Notes under the pieces: generated by a model
The model's database searches: none
What the model was told of the DNA's origin: nothing
Seen by the model: the letters and a program-made list of their open reading frames with translations, nothing else
Source: Sclerurus mexicanus
Lineage: Eukaryota > Chordata > Aves > Passeriformes > Furnariidae
Length of the DNA stretch: 64,000 nt
Reading direction: 5' to 3'
NCBI GenBank assembly: GCA_013396755.1
Contig: VWZF01004022.1
Span: forward strand, 464,294 to 528,293
Program-made: the position numbers and the translations under genes
In this document: in pieces, positions 1-12,900 of the stretch
How positions within the stretch are numbered: position 1 is the first letter of the stretch
Layout of the letters: every line of letters starts with the position of its first letter

Positions 1-3000
1 CAAAGCAGAAGTATCATTTCATATAAATAAGACTGATGTAGCTGAACCACTGGAATTCAGAGTGTAATTCAGTCTCTTCATCACCTTTTGCTCAAAAGCC
101 CTGCATCCCTTAAAGCACCCACCCTAAATCCCCAATCTGGTTATGACATTCCCAGCACAGATGTGATAGTTCTAAGCCAGTGTGTGTGCATTCAGAGGAG
201 TCAATTACCTTTTTTCTTATTATTTTAAAATACAGCTTTTTTAAACCTGGCGTTTCTTACCATTTTAGAGCAGCGAATGAACAGTGCCATCCACTGTTTC
301 TCTACGTAATCCACAACATTTTCCTAGGACGGTCTTAAATAAGATTTAACATAAAAGTTAATGGCCACATTTGTAACAAAGAAATGTAGATCAATAAAAG
401 GATGTGAAGCAAAATCATAGTCTGGCTAAATCACAGAATGACAACTCTAAAAGTAGATAATAACAACAGAGATTTTAGGAAATATCTCCCGTGGATGAGC
501 CATTCTAACCTAATTACCTATACCAAATACTTCTCCAATCAAGTAGGCCATCTATTGGATTGTTGAGTATAGATTCTCTCCAAGTTATTGTAAGAATTAC
601 ATTTTTTCCCCAGTAGGGTCATAACTCCGTCGACTGTGACTCTGATGACTGATATTGCTAAGAACAGGTACCACAGGAAGTGTTTACTAACAGAAGAATG
701 ATAATGATACGGTGTTTTCTAAACATGCCCCTGAACTTCCTTACCAAAGGAATACAAACCTTGTCTTTCAGGTATATATTTCAGATGTTCTTCCTACAGA
801 AGATTCCAAACTCATCCCACCTGTGGTGTTGCACATCTCCCTTTGCTAAACACAGACACCTGAGTGTTTCAGCAATGCCACAGTTCCATAATGCAAACGG
901 GCTCAATGTTCGCTGTGAGAGACCCCTGAAGTTATTACACTCACCTCTCCCTGTGCTTTGCTAGAACACAACCTCAGTGTTCACATTTTGAGCTCACAAG
1001 GCTTATTTTTCTTCCTTCTAAAACAAAAGGAAAACAGCCATTGACCACAATGATGAAAGGATTAAACCATAACAGTTTGCCTCTCTATGCCTCACTTCTC
1101 TATTATTTTCTTACAGCCACTGTTAAGAATTTCAAGTAAAGGCCACTTTCCAATTCAAAGTGGCTGTAATTCCTGACTCGTCTTATAGTACAGATCTCTC
1201 ATTGACACAAATAATGGGCAGAAACATCATTTTGAAAACTGTATAACTGTCGAGTCCCAGGTAATTCAAAGGATAATTACTTGTTCATGATCAATGACTA
1301 ATTATATACCACACAACACAGAGCTATAAAGCTGACAAATGGTGAAAGCATGTAGTTATAGCACACTGTGCTGGGAACATGACTTTCATGAACCCAGTGC
1401 GTAACACCCAAAGTTTGCTCTTAAGGCATTTATAGAAAGGGAAAATGCATACAGTAGAATTGGTTTCACTGATCACGCTCATGCTCATTCATATTTCAGG
1501 ATCAAAGATTATTTTCCAAAAGCCATTTCCTATTGATGCTGTTGTGTTTGCCTCTTGCACACAATGATCAGCAGGACACTGGGTTGTGAGGGTCAGACTG
1601 GAAATGATTTCTTTGATTTTCCTATTATGTTTTCAAAGGTAGGAAAGAATTCCACGTCTTTCTGAAAGTCACTGGCTGTAAGCAGAGAAAACGAGAGCTC
1701 CTGAGAGAGTAGATTAGACCTGATTATAAACTGACTGTTATTGCAATAAAATACTTCACACAATTCCCTCTTCTTTGGGCACAGATATTTTGACCCCTTG
1801 CTCCCCATGCTTGTAGCTCTTTTGACTCCTCACTTTGGGGAGCCTGTTTATATTGAAAATTAGATTTCATGTTGACAGTATTAAATTTCATTTCCTTGTT
1901 CTTTACAACAATAGTCTACTGAAGAAAGACATTAATTTAATTCATTTTGATTCTGTTATGTTTGAAAATACTAAACAACACTCAATAATGTCTTGGATCA
2001 GCATCACAGATTTCCTTTGAAAGCTTGTCTCACCTTTGAAATGCTGAAATAATGTCAAACTCAGAAGAGTCTCCAATGTTCTGAAACTAAATAAGGCATT
2101 TAAAAGCTGATCACATGAGGAATGGGGCATCTCTTCCACTAATCTTTTCTTATCTGTATGCTTAGGGCAAACCAAAATACTTAATGCCTCCAGCTCTAGC
2201 TGTCGTATTAAAATACAAGAATAAAGTCTTGTAAGAAAATATGTTACCTTAAACATGTTACAACTCACACATCATCAGCTTGCTTCATAAATTGTTGATC
2301 TGCCAAAGATGGGCAGCGCAGCTGTAGGACTTCTGCTGATAGTGCCAGGACACTCGGGACCAGAGGACTGCAAAGTCTTATGAAAACCTTCCCAGTTTTC
2401 CATGATTTTATCTGAGAGGATTTCCTCCAGCTAACAATTGAATGGATTAGTAACGCTGGAAATAAAAATAAAAAGAGAACTTGAGTGGTTAAGCTATGAA
2501 AAAAAAGCCACATGGAAAACGCACTAAAGTGACAAACCTAACACTAACTCTGTTATCACTTACAGTATTACAAGCTAGAACAAAAAGGGCATAATTTGAA
2601 GACAATGGATTTGCACAAGGGAAAAGGATGACAAAATCTGGCTTCTTGAACATGCTTTATGATCTGTCTGTAGCACTAACACTTAGAAGTGTTCTTTAGT
2701 CTTAAAGTGAATGTATTAAAAACAGAAGAAACAAAGCCGGGATCACATTTTCACAAAACAAATATCTCAGCATAACTGCAGATGTGAGCAAACACTGTGC
2801 CATGCAAGATTTCAGGTGAAAGGGAGGAGGTTGAGATGCCCTTTGGATGGTCTTAGCTGGCTGGGGACCTGGATTGGCCCCAGGTTCTGCCCACTGCTGT
2901 TTTTAAGATTCCTCTGACTGGATTATTTCCTATAAGGATGGTAACATTGAAGAGCTTTCTTGAGGAAATTGTCCTCTACTATTGGTACCACCCATAACCT

Positions 3001-3508
3001 GCCTTTTGTAGAGGACGAGCCATATTGATGGAGTTGTCACCACCACTCAGGACACCAAACAAAAGGATTCCCGGACACTGAGGCTTCCTGGCAGCTGCTT
3101 CTCACCACGGAGCCCAGAACAACCTACTCCTCCAGGCAGAACCACTTTCTAAGTGTGAAACCACAGCCTCCAGGGTAACCTGTGGCTACTGTGCCACCCC
3201 TGGTGGCATTTCATCCCAAGGTGGCAATGTTCATAATGTTTAACACTTCCTTTACCTGCCTTTCCTCATAGCAGCATTTACTTCACTTGGGATGCTTACT
3301 TTAAGTGACAAGGATGGCTAGTTATTGGGGTACATCTCTCACTTGGGTCTAACCAGCTTCATCTGTACATCCCACTCAGCGTGTGCATCAGTTGCACATG
3401 GAGGCTTTGTCAGCACTTGCATTTTCCCCAGCCTGCTAATTTTACAGCTACTGAAGTTTGTCCTAGAACTTCAGCTGGATCGCTATCCTACTGAAAACCA
3501 GCTGGAAT
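1..3508. other. Intergenic; no gene recognised
   Basis: AT-rich sequence with short ORFs only. Two minus-strand open stretches next to good-looking splice donors (2034-2227 and from 2269 upward to about 2450) resemble exons but match no protein I know. They are discussed under findings and are not annotated as a gene. Confidence 0.6.
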
Positions 3509-3650
3509 GTTGTCCAAACACTCCTGGAGCTCTGGCAGGTTTAGGGCTGTGCCCACTGCCCGACCACCCTCTGGGGGAAGTACCTTTCCTTTCCATAATA
3601 TCCAACCTAACCCTGCCCCGGCACAGCTCCGTGCAATTCCCTTGGGATTA
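3509..3650 (-). mobile_element. Short, internally deleted CR1 fragment
   Basis: Reverse-complement CR1 words are present: TGTCCAAACACTCCTGGAGC, GCCCGACCACCCTCTGGGGG, ATATCCAACCTAACCCTGCC and GGCACAGCTCCGTGCAATTC. Compared with the remembered family sequence, a segment is missing between the GGGCTGTG and CCCGACCACC blocks. The CR1 tail is absent on the left side. Confidence 0.82.
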
Positions 3651-6600
3651 TTTGAATTAATGTATATTATAAAGAATAACAGACAAAATAAGAAACAGCA
3701 AAATATCAGCAAAACAGTTCTGGCAATTGAAAGCTAAGAAATGCTACTACTGTCCCTCCTCTGCTGTACTCACGTGGGTGAGCCAGTGATTCTGCTGGAG
3801 ATTCCAAGAACTTCCAGTGACCATGAGATTGACTTCAACTGATGCTTCAGGAACAGAGCCCAGAAGTGCTGATCATGATTATTCCATTGCCAGAATGAAT
3901 GTGAACATGTTAGTGTGAACATGCAGAACAAAACATTTTACCAAAGCAAAAGCCAGCATTTTATCACAGTCAACAAAAAAGGGGTTACATTTTTTCTTGA
4001 AAGAAATCATAGTATTCACGGTAGGCAAAGTATCCACTATGTTTTGGTTAAACTATCTCAACTCCTGGAAGTCTTTATCTTTCATTTGAAATACCAGGTT
4101 ATGTAAAACCTGACAAAAGTAATTTCTTGTGATATTTCCATCACAAGCATAAAAAAGAACAAACATTTACTAAAGCATTGCTGATTTCAACACGTCATTT
4201 TACTCTGCTAGATCATCCTGACCTACAGTAACTGCATATACTTCAGTTACCAGTGAACATACAAACTGGAACATTCACTGGATGGAAGACTAAAACCATG
4301 GAAATGAAAACACAATGCCTTTTCCACTCCCTTGGGATACATTGTTTAGTTTTCTGTGCCACAAATTAGCAGAGAGGTAAATTTGCATTGCATAAAGCAG
4401 CTCACATTAAAGGAAGCGTATCGACAGCATTTCCCTCCTTCCCTGGTCTGGAATCAAGGTTCAAAGTTGTTTCTGACTGAATAGTTGCTGGATCTGAGTG
4501 AGCCCAGTTGAGTCAAGTTGATTCTAAATTGCTGCTTCAGCTATTGCCTTAAGTTCACACAAAAATCCATCGAGTGATGCCTGTTATTAGGTCTTAATAT
4601 CACTCAGCATTCCTGCCCTGGCTGTGAGGGTGAATTAGCTCTCAGGGAGAGTGTTTATCCAGGCACATCCTCATGCCAATGGATATTCATTTGGCCTGTA
4701 AGGTAACAGGCAATGGATAACCATGCAAGAGAGCCAGGATACTGTTATTTTGCTACACTTCAGGCATAGCTTTTATCTCATTTCCCATGGCAAATAATAT
4801 CCATAATTTATGTAGGTGAGTTTTACATAGGGGTTTGTTACAACTCTTCTATGACTGTCTATTGCATTTTACAATTTTTAATTTGTTCCTGAACTTTTCC
4901 CCTTTTTTTAATAATTTCTTTATTTCCTCTAAAGAAACCTGAGGAAAGAAAAAGGAGACTAAAGGCTATGGAACAATAACAGAAAAATTAGGAGTAAATA
5001 GTTCCTCCAATGATTCAGTTTTCCTGGCTAAGCACTAGACAAATATCTTTCTGTTCATAAAATTCACCCTAAGAAAATTCTGTTTCCCTTTAGTCCTCCA
5101 CAGAGATCCAGGGTGGCAGTAATAATATAGAGGATGAGCAATTTACTTCATCAGTTGGTCTGGGAAATACTTTAAAGTTTGGCAATCAAAAGATAATGGT
5201 CTTTTGAAACTACTATGTGGTATTTGAATTTTCTTCAGAGACTGTTGTCACTGCATTAAATCATATGGAAGCAAAACCTGATAATATACCTACCTCCCCC
5301 AGTAAATAACTTAGGGAAGCTGCTGCTGAAGCTACAAAAACAGCTTGTACTTCCCAAGAAACAATTCTACACAATGACTTACACAATGGCGAGGTCTTAC
5401 CCATGAAGATGAAATCTCTGTTGTGATCAAAGTATATCACATTTTGTTCAAACCTTATATAACATGAGAACGTTAAAACCTACTACTTCAGGTTTTATTA
5501 AACATTTGCTTTTTTGGTTGCCTTGCAAGTTCAACTTTATTTAGTCAAAAGGATTTCATTCTGTTGCCCAGATCATTATCTAAGTCAGTCCAGCATCAGT
5601 GGTGTGACTGGGGATGTGCTGATCTACTCCAACAAAAAAAATCATAATGTTATGTATAAATATAAACCATTTTACATGTATTTCTTTCACAGTGGGAGCC
5701 TCCAGATTCTGAGGATTAAATAGTTCTTTATGCAGCCTGTCTTTCCACCATCTCCAATATCTTTGCCTTTGTTAACAATTGCATTCAGTAATGCTCCAGT
5801 TCAGTAAATGAATTAAAATCATGTAGTAAAGTGCCTTACTGAATCATGGCCTGAATGTTGTAAGCATTATTATCACCTACTGCAATGGAGGAAGCTGATT
5901 TCTTTTCCTGTAAATGAATTCTTTCTTTCTGTGGTCATATATATTTGTGTGTATGGATGAAATACAGCAGGGCTAAAAAGAACAGTTTTCATGTAATTAT
6001 AATAGAAAGGAATTGTGATATATCATCTATATATAAAATGACCCAATAAAAAAAATGCCCATAGTACTTCTCAAGATATACCCAGTGCTTCTTTTGCTTG
6101 TGTCAACCAGACTGAGAGCTTTAATTTTTTCCAGTCTATTATTTGCTCACTCAATTTAGAAATAATACACAGTCTACGAGTTAAGGAGTGCAATATGTAG
6201 CAGATCAAAGTAATAATAAAATATCCAGCTTGTCCAGTAAAAGGATGATCCCACAGTCCAGTGTCTGGGACATCCAGACCATGACATTCCATCAAAGCTG
6301 ACAGAAAGGCATCTTGGCATAGCAATGTGCATCGTGAGGGCCACAGAACTGGGGAGGAGAGTTCTTATCAAAAGCTCATCTTCCAGAGCTACACACAAAA
6401 AGGAATCCAGAGTGTAGGAAAAAAAAGAGGCAGATGAATTCAATCAGATGACAAACTGCAAACATAAACCTTGTACAAATAAATGATAGCACTGTTTATA
6501 TTGTACAATATGATCTTACCATAATTACTACGCAGTTCTGACTCTCGTTATCTTCATCTCTCATGCTGATTTTCTCTTTTCATCAAAAGAGATTCACCTT

Positions 6601-8802
6601 GTCTGTAACTTCTCCTGTGTACACAGGGACCGTGGGGATGTGTGTTCATTACTAAGCACTTGTGCCTGGATGGACACACTTCTGACACCTCCCCTTTTCC
6701 AAAATGCTCTGTCCCATATTAAGGTGCAGCTTCATCCTGCACATATTAACGCCTATCTTTAATTTAAATGTCAATCACAACCCACTGGTCTCTTTCAGCA
6801 GGTAACATTAAATAGGAATTCATGCTCTGTAGTATTAAAAGGAAATATTAAACCCAGCATGCTCCTTGAAACATTTTAGAGCTCTCTGAACCCTCTAAAG
6901 CAGACCTGATGCCATATTTCAGCACAGGAGACAAACCAGTTCCATTCCTCTTATGAATCTGATGCATTTAAGGACCAGAGGTAGGAGACTTTCCAATACC
7001 ACTTGAACTCCTTATCCTGAGGTGAACAATCTCCTCCTAAGGGAGACTGGAAAAAAATCTCAAAAAAAGTGATGGAGGTGAAAGGTTACAACTTGGCAGG
7101 GCAATTCTAAATTTCTAAATTCGCAGGAGATGCAACAACACAACTCTGAAATTCACTTTAAAAAGTGATGTCTTATCTTCAAATGACAAATACCAATGAC
7201 TAGGACACCACATATCATCACAAGAACTATCCAAAAATTCACTTCATATAATGGAATGTGTAAAAGTAACAGATACAGCAATAATAATCTTTTGATTAAA
7301 ACACCCCACAACTCAATTACACCAAATATTGCCCACTCAAATTATTTTAATACCTTTCTGTTTCTGCATCTCTACACATGGAGAAGCTCTCAATCCTATA
7401 GGAGGCTAGAGAAGTTGTTTATTGCTATTTCTTTGGTGTTGTAACACTTGCGAAACAATTTTTTTCTAGGATCTGAGCTTTCAAGTAAATCACAAAATCT
7501 TGCAAGACTCACAACGGAATATCAAAGGGTGCTTCACTCATCCTTTCATAAAACATCAACCTAATACCACATTTTAAAGTAAAATTTGTAGTATAGTTAA
7601 AAGGGAACATTATATTTCTAGCTTGCACATTAGAAAGCACTGCTGCTAGGTTGGCATTTTGCTTTCAGAATGTGGATTTAAAAGGCAGGAACCAGGAGCA
7701 TTTTAGAGTCCAACACACTGAGAACAAATTAGAAAGCCTGAGTTGAAAGGAAAAGGAAACAAGCCATTACTTGTGGGTTGGGCAGTGAGGGTTTGAAAAA
7801 GCAGAATGATGCTGCACGAACCTATTGAAAACTTTCAGATAAGAACATGAATGGATTTAAGTCCTGGAACAGAAGACACAAGTTCAATTCTACTTCTACA
7901 TCCTGGAAAAAAAGAGCCAGTAACTTACTTTGTTAACTCTAAGACAGGTGGAAATGTCTTTACTTGCTTCGCATGGGTTTCTCACAATAGCTGAAAACCC
8001 ACTCACAGTTACATAAATATTTAAGAATGTTACAAACTCACACGGGTTTAGACATCAATAATGTGTTCACTGGTGAGGTCACTGCTCTGTTGAACTGTCA
8101 CATCCAGCAGCTGAGCAGGAGAATGGTATTTGCCAATACAAATCTTAACGTATCTTAATAACATTTGCTAAATGTTACTATGCAGATCTTAGCGTGAAAA
8201 GAAAATAGAGCTTTTCTTGTGTGGATCACAAAGGTCTGGACATTTTTCATAGCATTCCCTCCTCATCAAGGGTCAAAGCATGAGGTAACACATTTCCTTT
8301 TAGCCATAAAGGAACCAGCTTCTCTGGGAGCTACCACACTACGTGACAGGCAACATAAGGATCCGATCAGCTTGGGCCCAGATTCTTCCTGAGAAGGGGC
8401 AAGAGTGGGGAGAAGGAACACAGAGCCAGGCTTGGAGGTGCATAATCAGGTTACAGCGTGCAACACTGAGATCATCAGTGGTGCCAGTCATCACGGCAAT
8501 GCCAACAGCTGCAAATTAACACATCTGGATCCCTCTATTGGAAGCAGCAGCTAACAGACACGTTCAGGACTCTGGCAGATGCAACACAGGCATTGGGATT
8601 GTCCCAATTTAACCCCAGCCAGCAACTCAGCCCTTGGCTCATCCTTCCCCTGTTATCAAACAAGTGTGATGGGCAAGAGAACCAGATAAGCCCTCCAAGA
8701 GCACTGTAGATGATAATAACCCATTCTCCAGTAGGGCTGTTTCTGATGAGGTCTTGCAAGGGCTCATTTTCAGCCCTGTGCTGTATGTAGTTTTCAGGCA
8801 CA

Positions 8803-8822
8803 CATGTGTCTGTGTGTGTATA
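8803..8822. repeat. Imperfect TG microsatellite
   Basis: CATGTGTCTGTGTGTGTATA, an interrupted TG run. More TA/CA-rich sequence follows at 8850-8880. Confidence 0.7.
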
Positions 8823-9958
8823 CAGAGTAAACAACTCTCTTCCTCCGTATCTGTATAAATATATACATACATGTGTACAAATAACCTGATAGAAACTCTC
8901 TCCAAAAATTTAAAACAAATCAGATGACTGAAAAACAAACAGAATGGAAAAATGATGAGAACAAACCACTGATACAGCACAAGAGGGAAGAACAAGCCCA
9001 AGGAAAGAATAAGCTTCTGAATGAAGTACTACAGTGAGAAATGGAGAAAATAAGCCAGAATAGAAGAGGAAGCTTAATTATAAGGAGCAGTTACTCTAAA
9101 AGATTTGGAGTTCATAATATATAATCAAGGCATAAATAAATTGCCAGTATGATGGTAGGCAAAAGGGACTCAGGCAATCCTTGGCTGTAGAAACAGGGGA
9201 ACACTTAGCAGGATTTGAGAAGTTATAGTTTTTATTTTTTGGTACCAGTGCTACTTCCCTGAAAGCACCAATTCTCATTTCTGTTATAACATTTCATGAA
9301 CTACCCAGAAAAACTAGCAGGAGTTCAAAGGCAGCCACAGGGATGATTAAAGAACTGGCCAACATGACTCGAAGTGAAACTGTAGGAGGTCAATAATTTT
9401 TGGTTATCAGAGAGGTTGTTACATATTTTTTTAGTCCCCAGTTGCACATATCTATGTTAAAGAAACTTCACAAACACAGTCTGTGTGCTGCTATAACAAA
9501 ACCCAAAGACTAGCAACCACCAGATTTGAAAAAGATATGAGACCAATGTTACTTTTAATAGTAATTAACTGAAGCAGCACCTAAAAAGAATTGCTTCTAC
9601 TTCATCAAGCATAAAGATGCTTTAAAGAGGGATAAACACCTTGGATGTATCTGTGCAGGTTCTGAAGAACAATGTCACTGGAGAAAGCATCTCCTTTAGC
9701 TGGATTTACCCTGCAAAAGGAAAAAACACAGTCTGCAATGCTTTCATGTCTCACCCTTTTCTTGCTCACAATGTTCTTCTCAGAGCAGGAAGAATAAATC
9801 AGCTCATTAAGACAGGGTTTGGTAGGATTCAAAATAAGAATGCATTTGGAGAAAGCATTGCCAAGAGGGTTTTTTTTAATTGAATTTAATCAGGGGTGAC
9901 CATTGAGTGGATATACTTCTCTTTTTCAATAAAGATATTACCACAAGTCACTCACATT

Positions 9959-9970
9959 AAAAAAAAAAAA
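9959..9970 (+). repeat. A12 homopolymer
   Basis: Twelve consecutive A after CTCACATT. No retrocopy or SINE body is recognisable upstream of it. Confidence 0.75.
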
Positions 9971-12900
9971 GGAACTTCTTTTTCCTGGTTGTGTTTTTTC
10001 CTCATGGGAATTGTCTGCTTGTTTTCAAAGGTGCTCCCAGGATCCTCAGATTTTTCTTAAAATTGTTGCCAAGCAATTTTACCTGGGGCTGTCAGTGCAA
10101 ACAGGATTTTTTAAAAACAAAAAGGATATTTTTTAAAAAAAGGTTTTTTTGAAGACTTCTTTATAAAAGCACTCTGTGTTCCAGGAAAAATTTTGAATGA
10201 GAACCTCACATGATCATTATAATGCTCAGAATTTGAGTAAGCTTGCATAGCTTTTCTTTGTTGCTAAATAAGTAAGCTGAGCCAAGTTCTTTTCTCCCTT
10301 CCAAATGTGTGCCTGTGGAATTCATGTCACCAAATGCACACGCCTGCACCTGAGTGAGTCACTCCGAGTTCCCTTTATAGTACTTGGGGAGAAACAGGCG
10401 CTTCCAGGACAGGACTCATCTCATCCTAAAGTAGACATCTACAGCAGATTAGATGAATCCTGCCCATTGTTTCCCTCCAGTGACTATAAAATGAAGCCTA
10501 AGAGGAGCAGTTCAGGCACAGACATTCACATTATAGATGTCTACAATGAGAGAGTATTTAATGCATCCCTTATTATTTACACATAACAGTAAAGAAACTA
10601 AGGGGAATAGTATACTGTGCTTTTTTTTTAGTGTTATGGTGTTCATTGTGTCCAAATTTGAAAACTTTAAAAGTGCTGGAAATGTTAAACTGCATTAAAA
10701 ATTCTGGGAAGTTAACTAGTATTATATTCCATGATTAATTACTCAAAAACCAATAATGACTTGATCCCATGACCCCCCCCCAAACCACTGACAAATCTCC
10801 TACTCAGTTTCAGAAAGCTCCAAAGGCTGAATTCACTCCTACTTCACGTGGTGCTTTGTAGCAAACTACATCCCTCCTGTATTATCAGAAACGTGCTGAC
10901 TTGCTACAACAGGCACCTCAGAAAAGCTTTCAGAACCCCTAATGCTCCTTAAAAAGGTGGCAGATGGCGTTTGGAGCATTTGCTAATCCAGGATGCGGAG
11001 GACAAAGCTAATAAATTACCAAATGCAGTCAGAGGTATGTGAAGCTTCCAGGATCTTGTACAAAAACCACTCCGTTTTTTTGCACTCCCAATACAGCTGA
11101 GCACCACAAGTTTATAAGAACCAGAGCAGTCAGGCTCTGCTGATCTGCACTCTGATCTCATGGGCAGGGAACCTGACTTGTTGCAGTGGTCCTGCCTGTA
11201 TCACACACAGCCCAGGGGCTCAGGGCTGAGCATCTCCCAGTGCCCACAAGAGGGGCTGGCAAGGGCCAAGCACCAAAGACTGGAGATAAATGAAGGCAGA
11301 GGCAGTGCTGGCATTCAAATCTCACCAGGGGAGTCGTGGCATTCCTTGAAGGGAAGGGCTTTGCCAACAATACTAGTGAGGAATGGGTTATTAGGGGAGG
11401 GGGGGAAAAAAAAGCAATGGGAAGAATAGATATTTCCTATCTGATTATTGTCTTGGATAAATGAATATGAAACAAACAGTATGAAATAGCAGATTATTTT
11501 TTAAACTGAGGCCAAGACAGCAACTGTTATTTGGAGCCCCCAGCTGAGATCTCTTCACACTCAAATGTCTACTGTCTCCTAAATCACTCAAATCACACTG
11601 TAGAGAGCAATTCTGCACTGAAAGTGAGCAACCAGCCAAAGCTGTGTCAGTCAGACCTCTCCACTTCCACCTCCGTGCTCTACAGTTGCCTCTCAGACTT
11701 CAGCAGTGCCAATTTCCAGGATCCTGGGAGCAGAAGGGAACTCGGGAAGAAGCACTGGCGGGGGTGTGTGAAGGGCTGGCATCGCTCCCTGTGATCTGTG
11801 GTGCCACCGATCAGCCCAGTGGCTTCCCCCTGTTCCGCACATTGAGCAGTGGATTGTGGAGCTCTTCCAGTTCTGCCTGTGTCTGGCCAGCTTTCTCCTG
11901 CAGGTCCTGTCCCGGGAAGGGATGAATTTTACAGGGGGAAATTCCCTAGTATTAAGCTTTTCTTTTATATAAAGCTGAATCGGAATGAAAACTGAGAACA
12001 GATTTTTTTTCTTTTTAAATTCAAAACATTTCCTCTTTCTAGTTGTAAAGCTGGCCCTCAGATTTCAAGCTCTGCTAGGAAGGCAATAAGTACAATATTT
12101 AGATGCCACAGGTAGAGGAGCTGTGGAATAGAAATGTTGTCCCACTGCAGGGCCAGAAGAAAATGTGCATCTTTTGTGTGGGATAATGCACCGTTTCATC
12201 TACTATAGGAGGCCAGCTAAATTATTAAAGCAATAAAAATAACTGTGCATGGTATGGCTTTTTGGAAGTATGCTTATGGATATGTCCAGCTCAGGAGAGT
12301 ATATTTCCAAAAGAATTGACTGATTAGAGCCATAACAGCAGGGATAGCTGGTAAACCCTGTGATACATCATCTCATCCTGGTTCTTTACAAAATGCTATG
12401 CATTAAGAAATTTTTAATCATCAGTGCCTTAGCATCTGATACTTTTGTACAACCCATAAATCAAAGAAATGAAGCATGAGGGCAACACAAAAAGTTTAAA
12501 ACTATCTCTGCACCTGCAAACTGTCCTTGTGTTTTTAACTGATATCGTGTGCACAGAAGTCCTGACAAACTGAGCATAAAGATGTAGCTCATATCACAAA
12601 TAAAAGCCACCAGGAAAGAGTCTTAGAAGGGAGGCCCTGTGTTGGCAAATCCACCATATCGGTCATGTGTGATTTGCTCCCAGCCATTAACAAGAACACC
12701 CTTCACTCACAGCCCTCTCTCCTGTGAGGACAAAACCCACAGCAAAGCTCTAAAACTGAACCAAAATATTTCTCACCTGGGAACACTGAAATTAATTTCT
12801 TCAGTTCATGCAGCTCTTTACATAACCTCAAGTGATGATGCTTTATTTCTAAATGACAGAAATTACAATTTTAAGAAAGAGAATTTCAGGAGTAGAAGTG

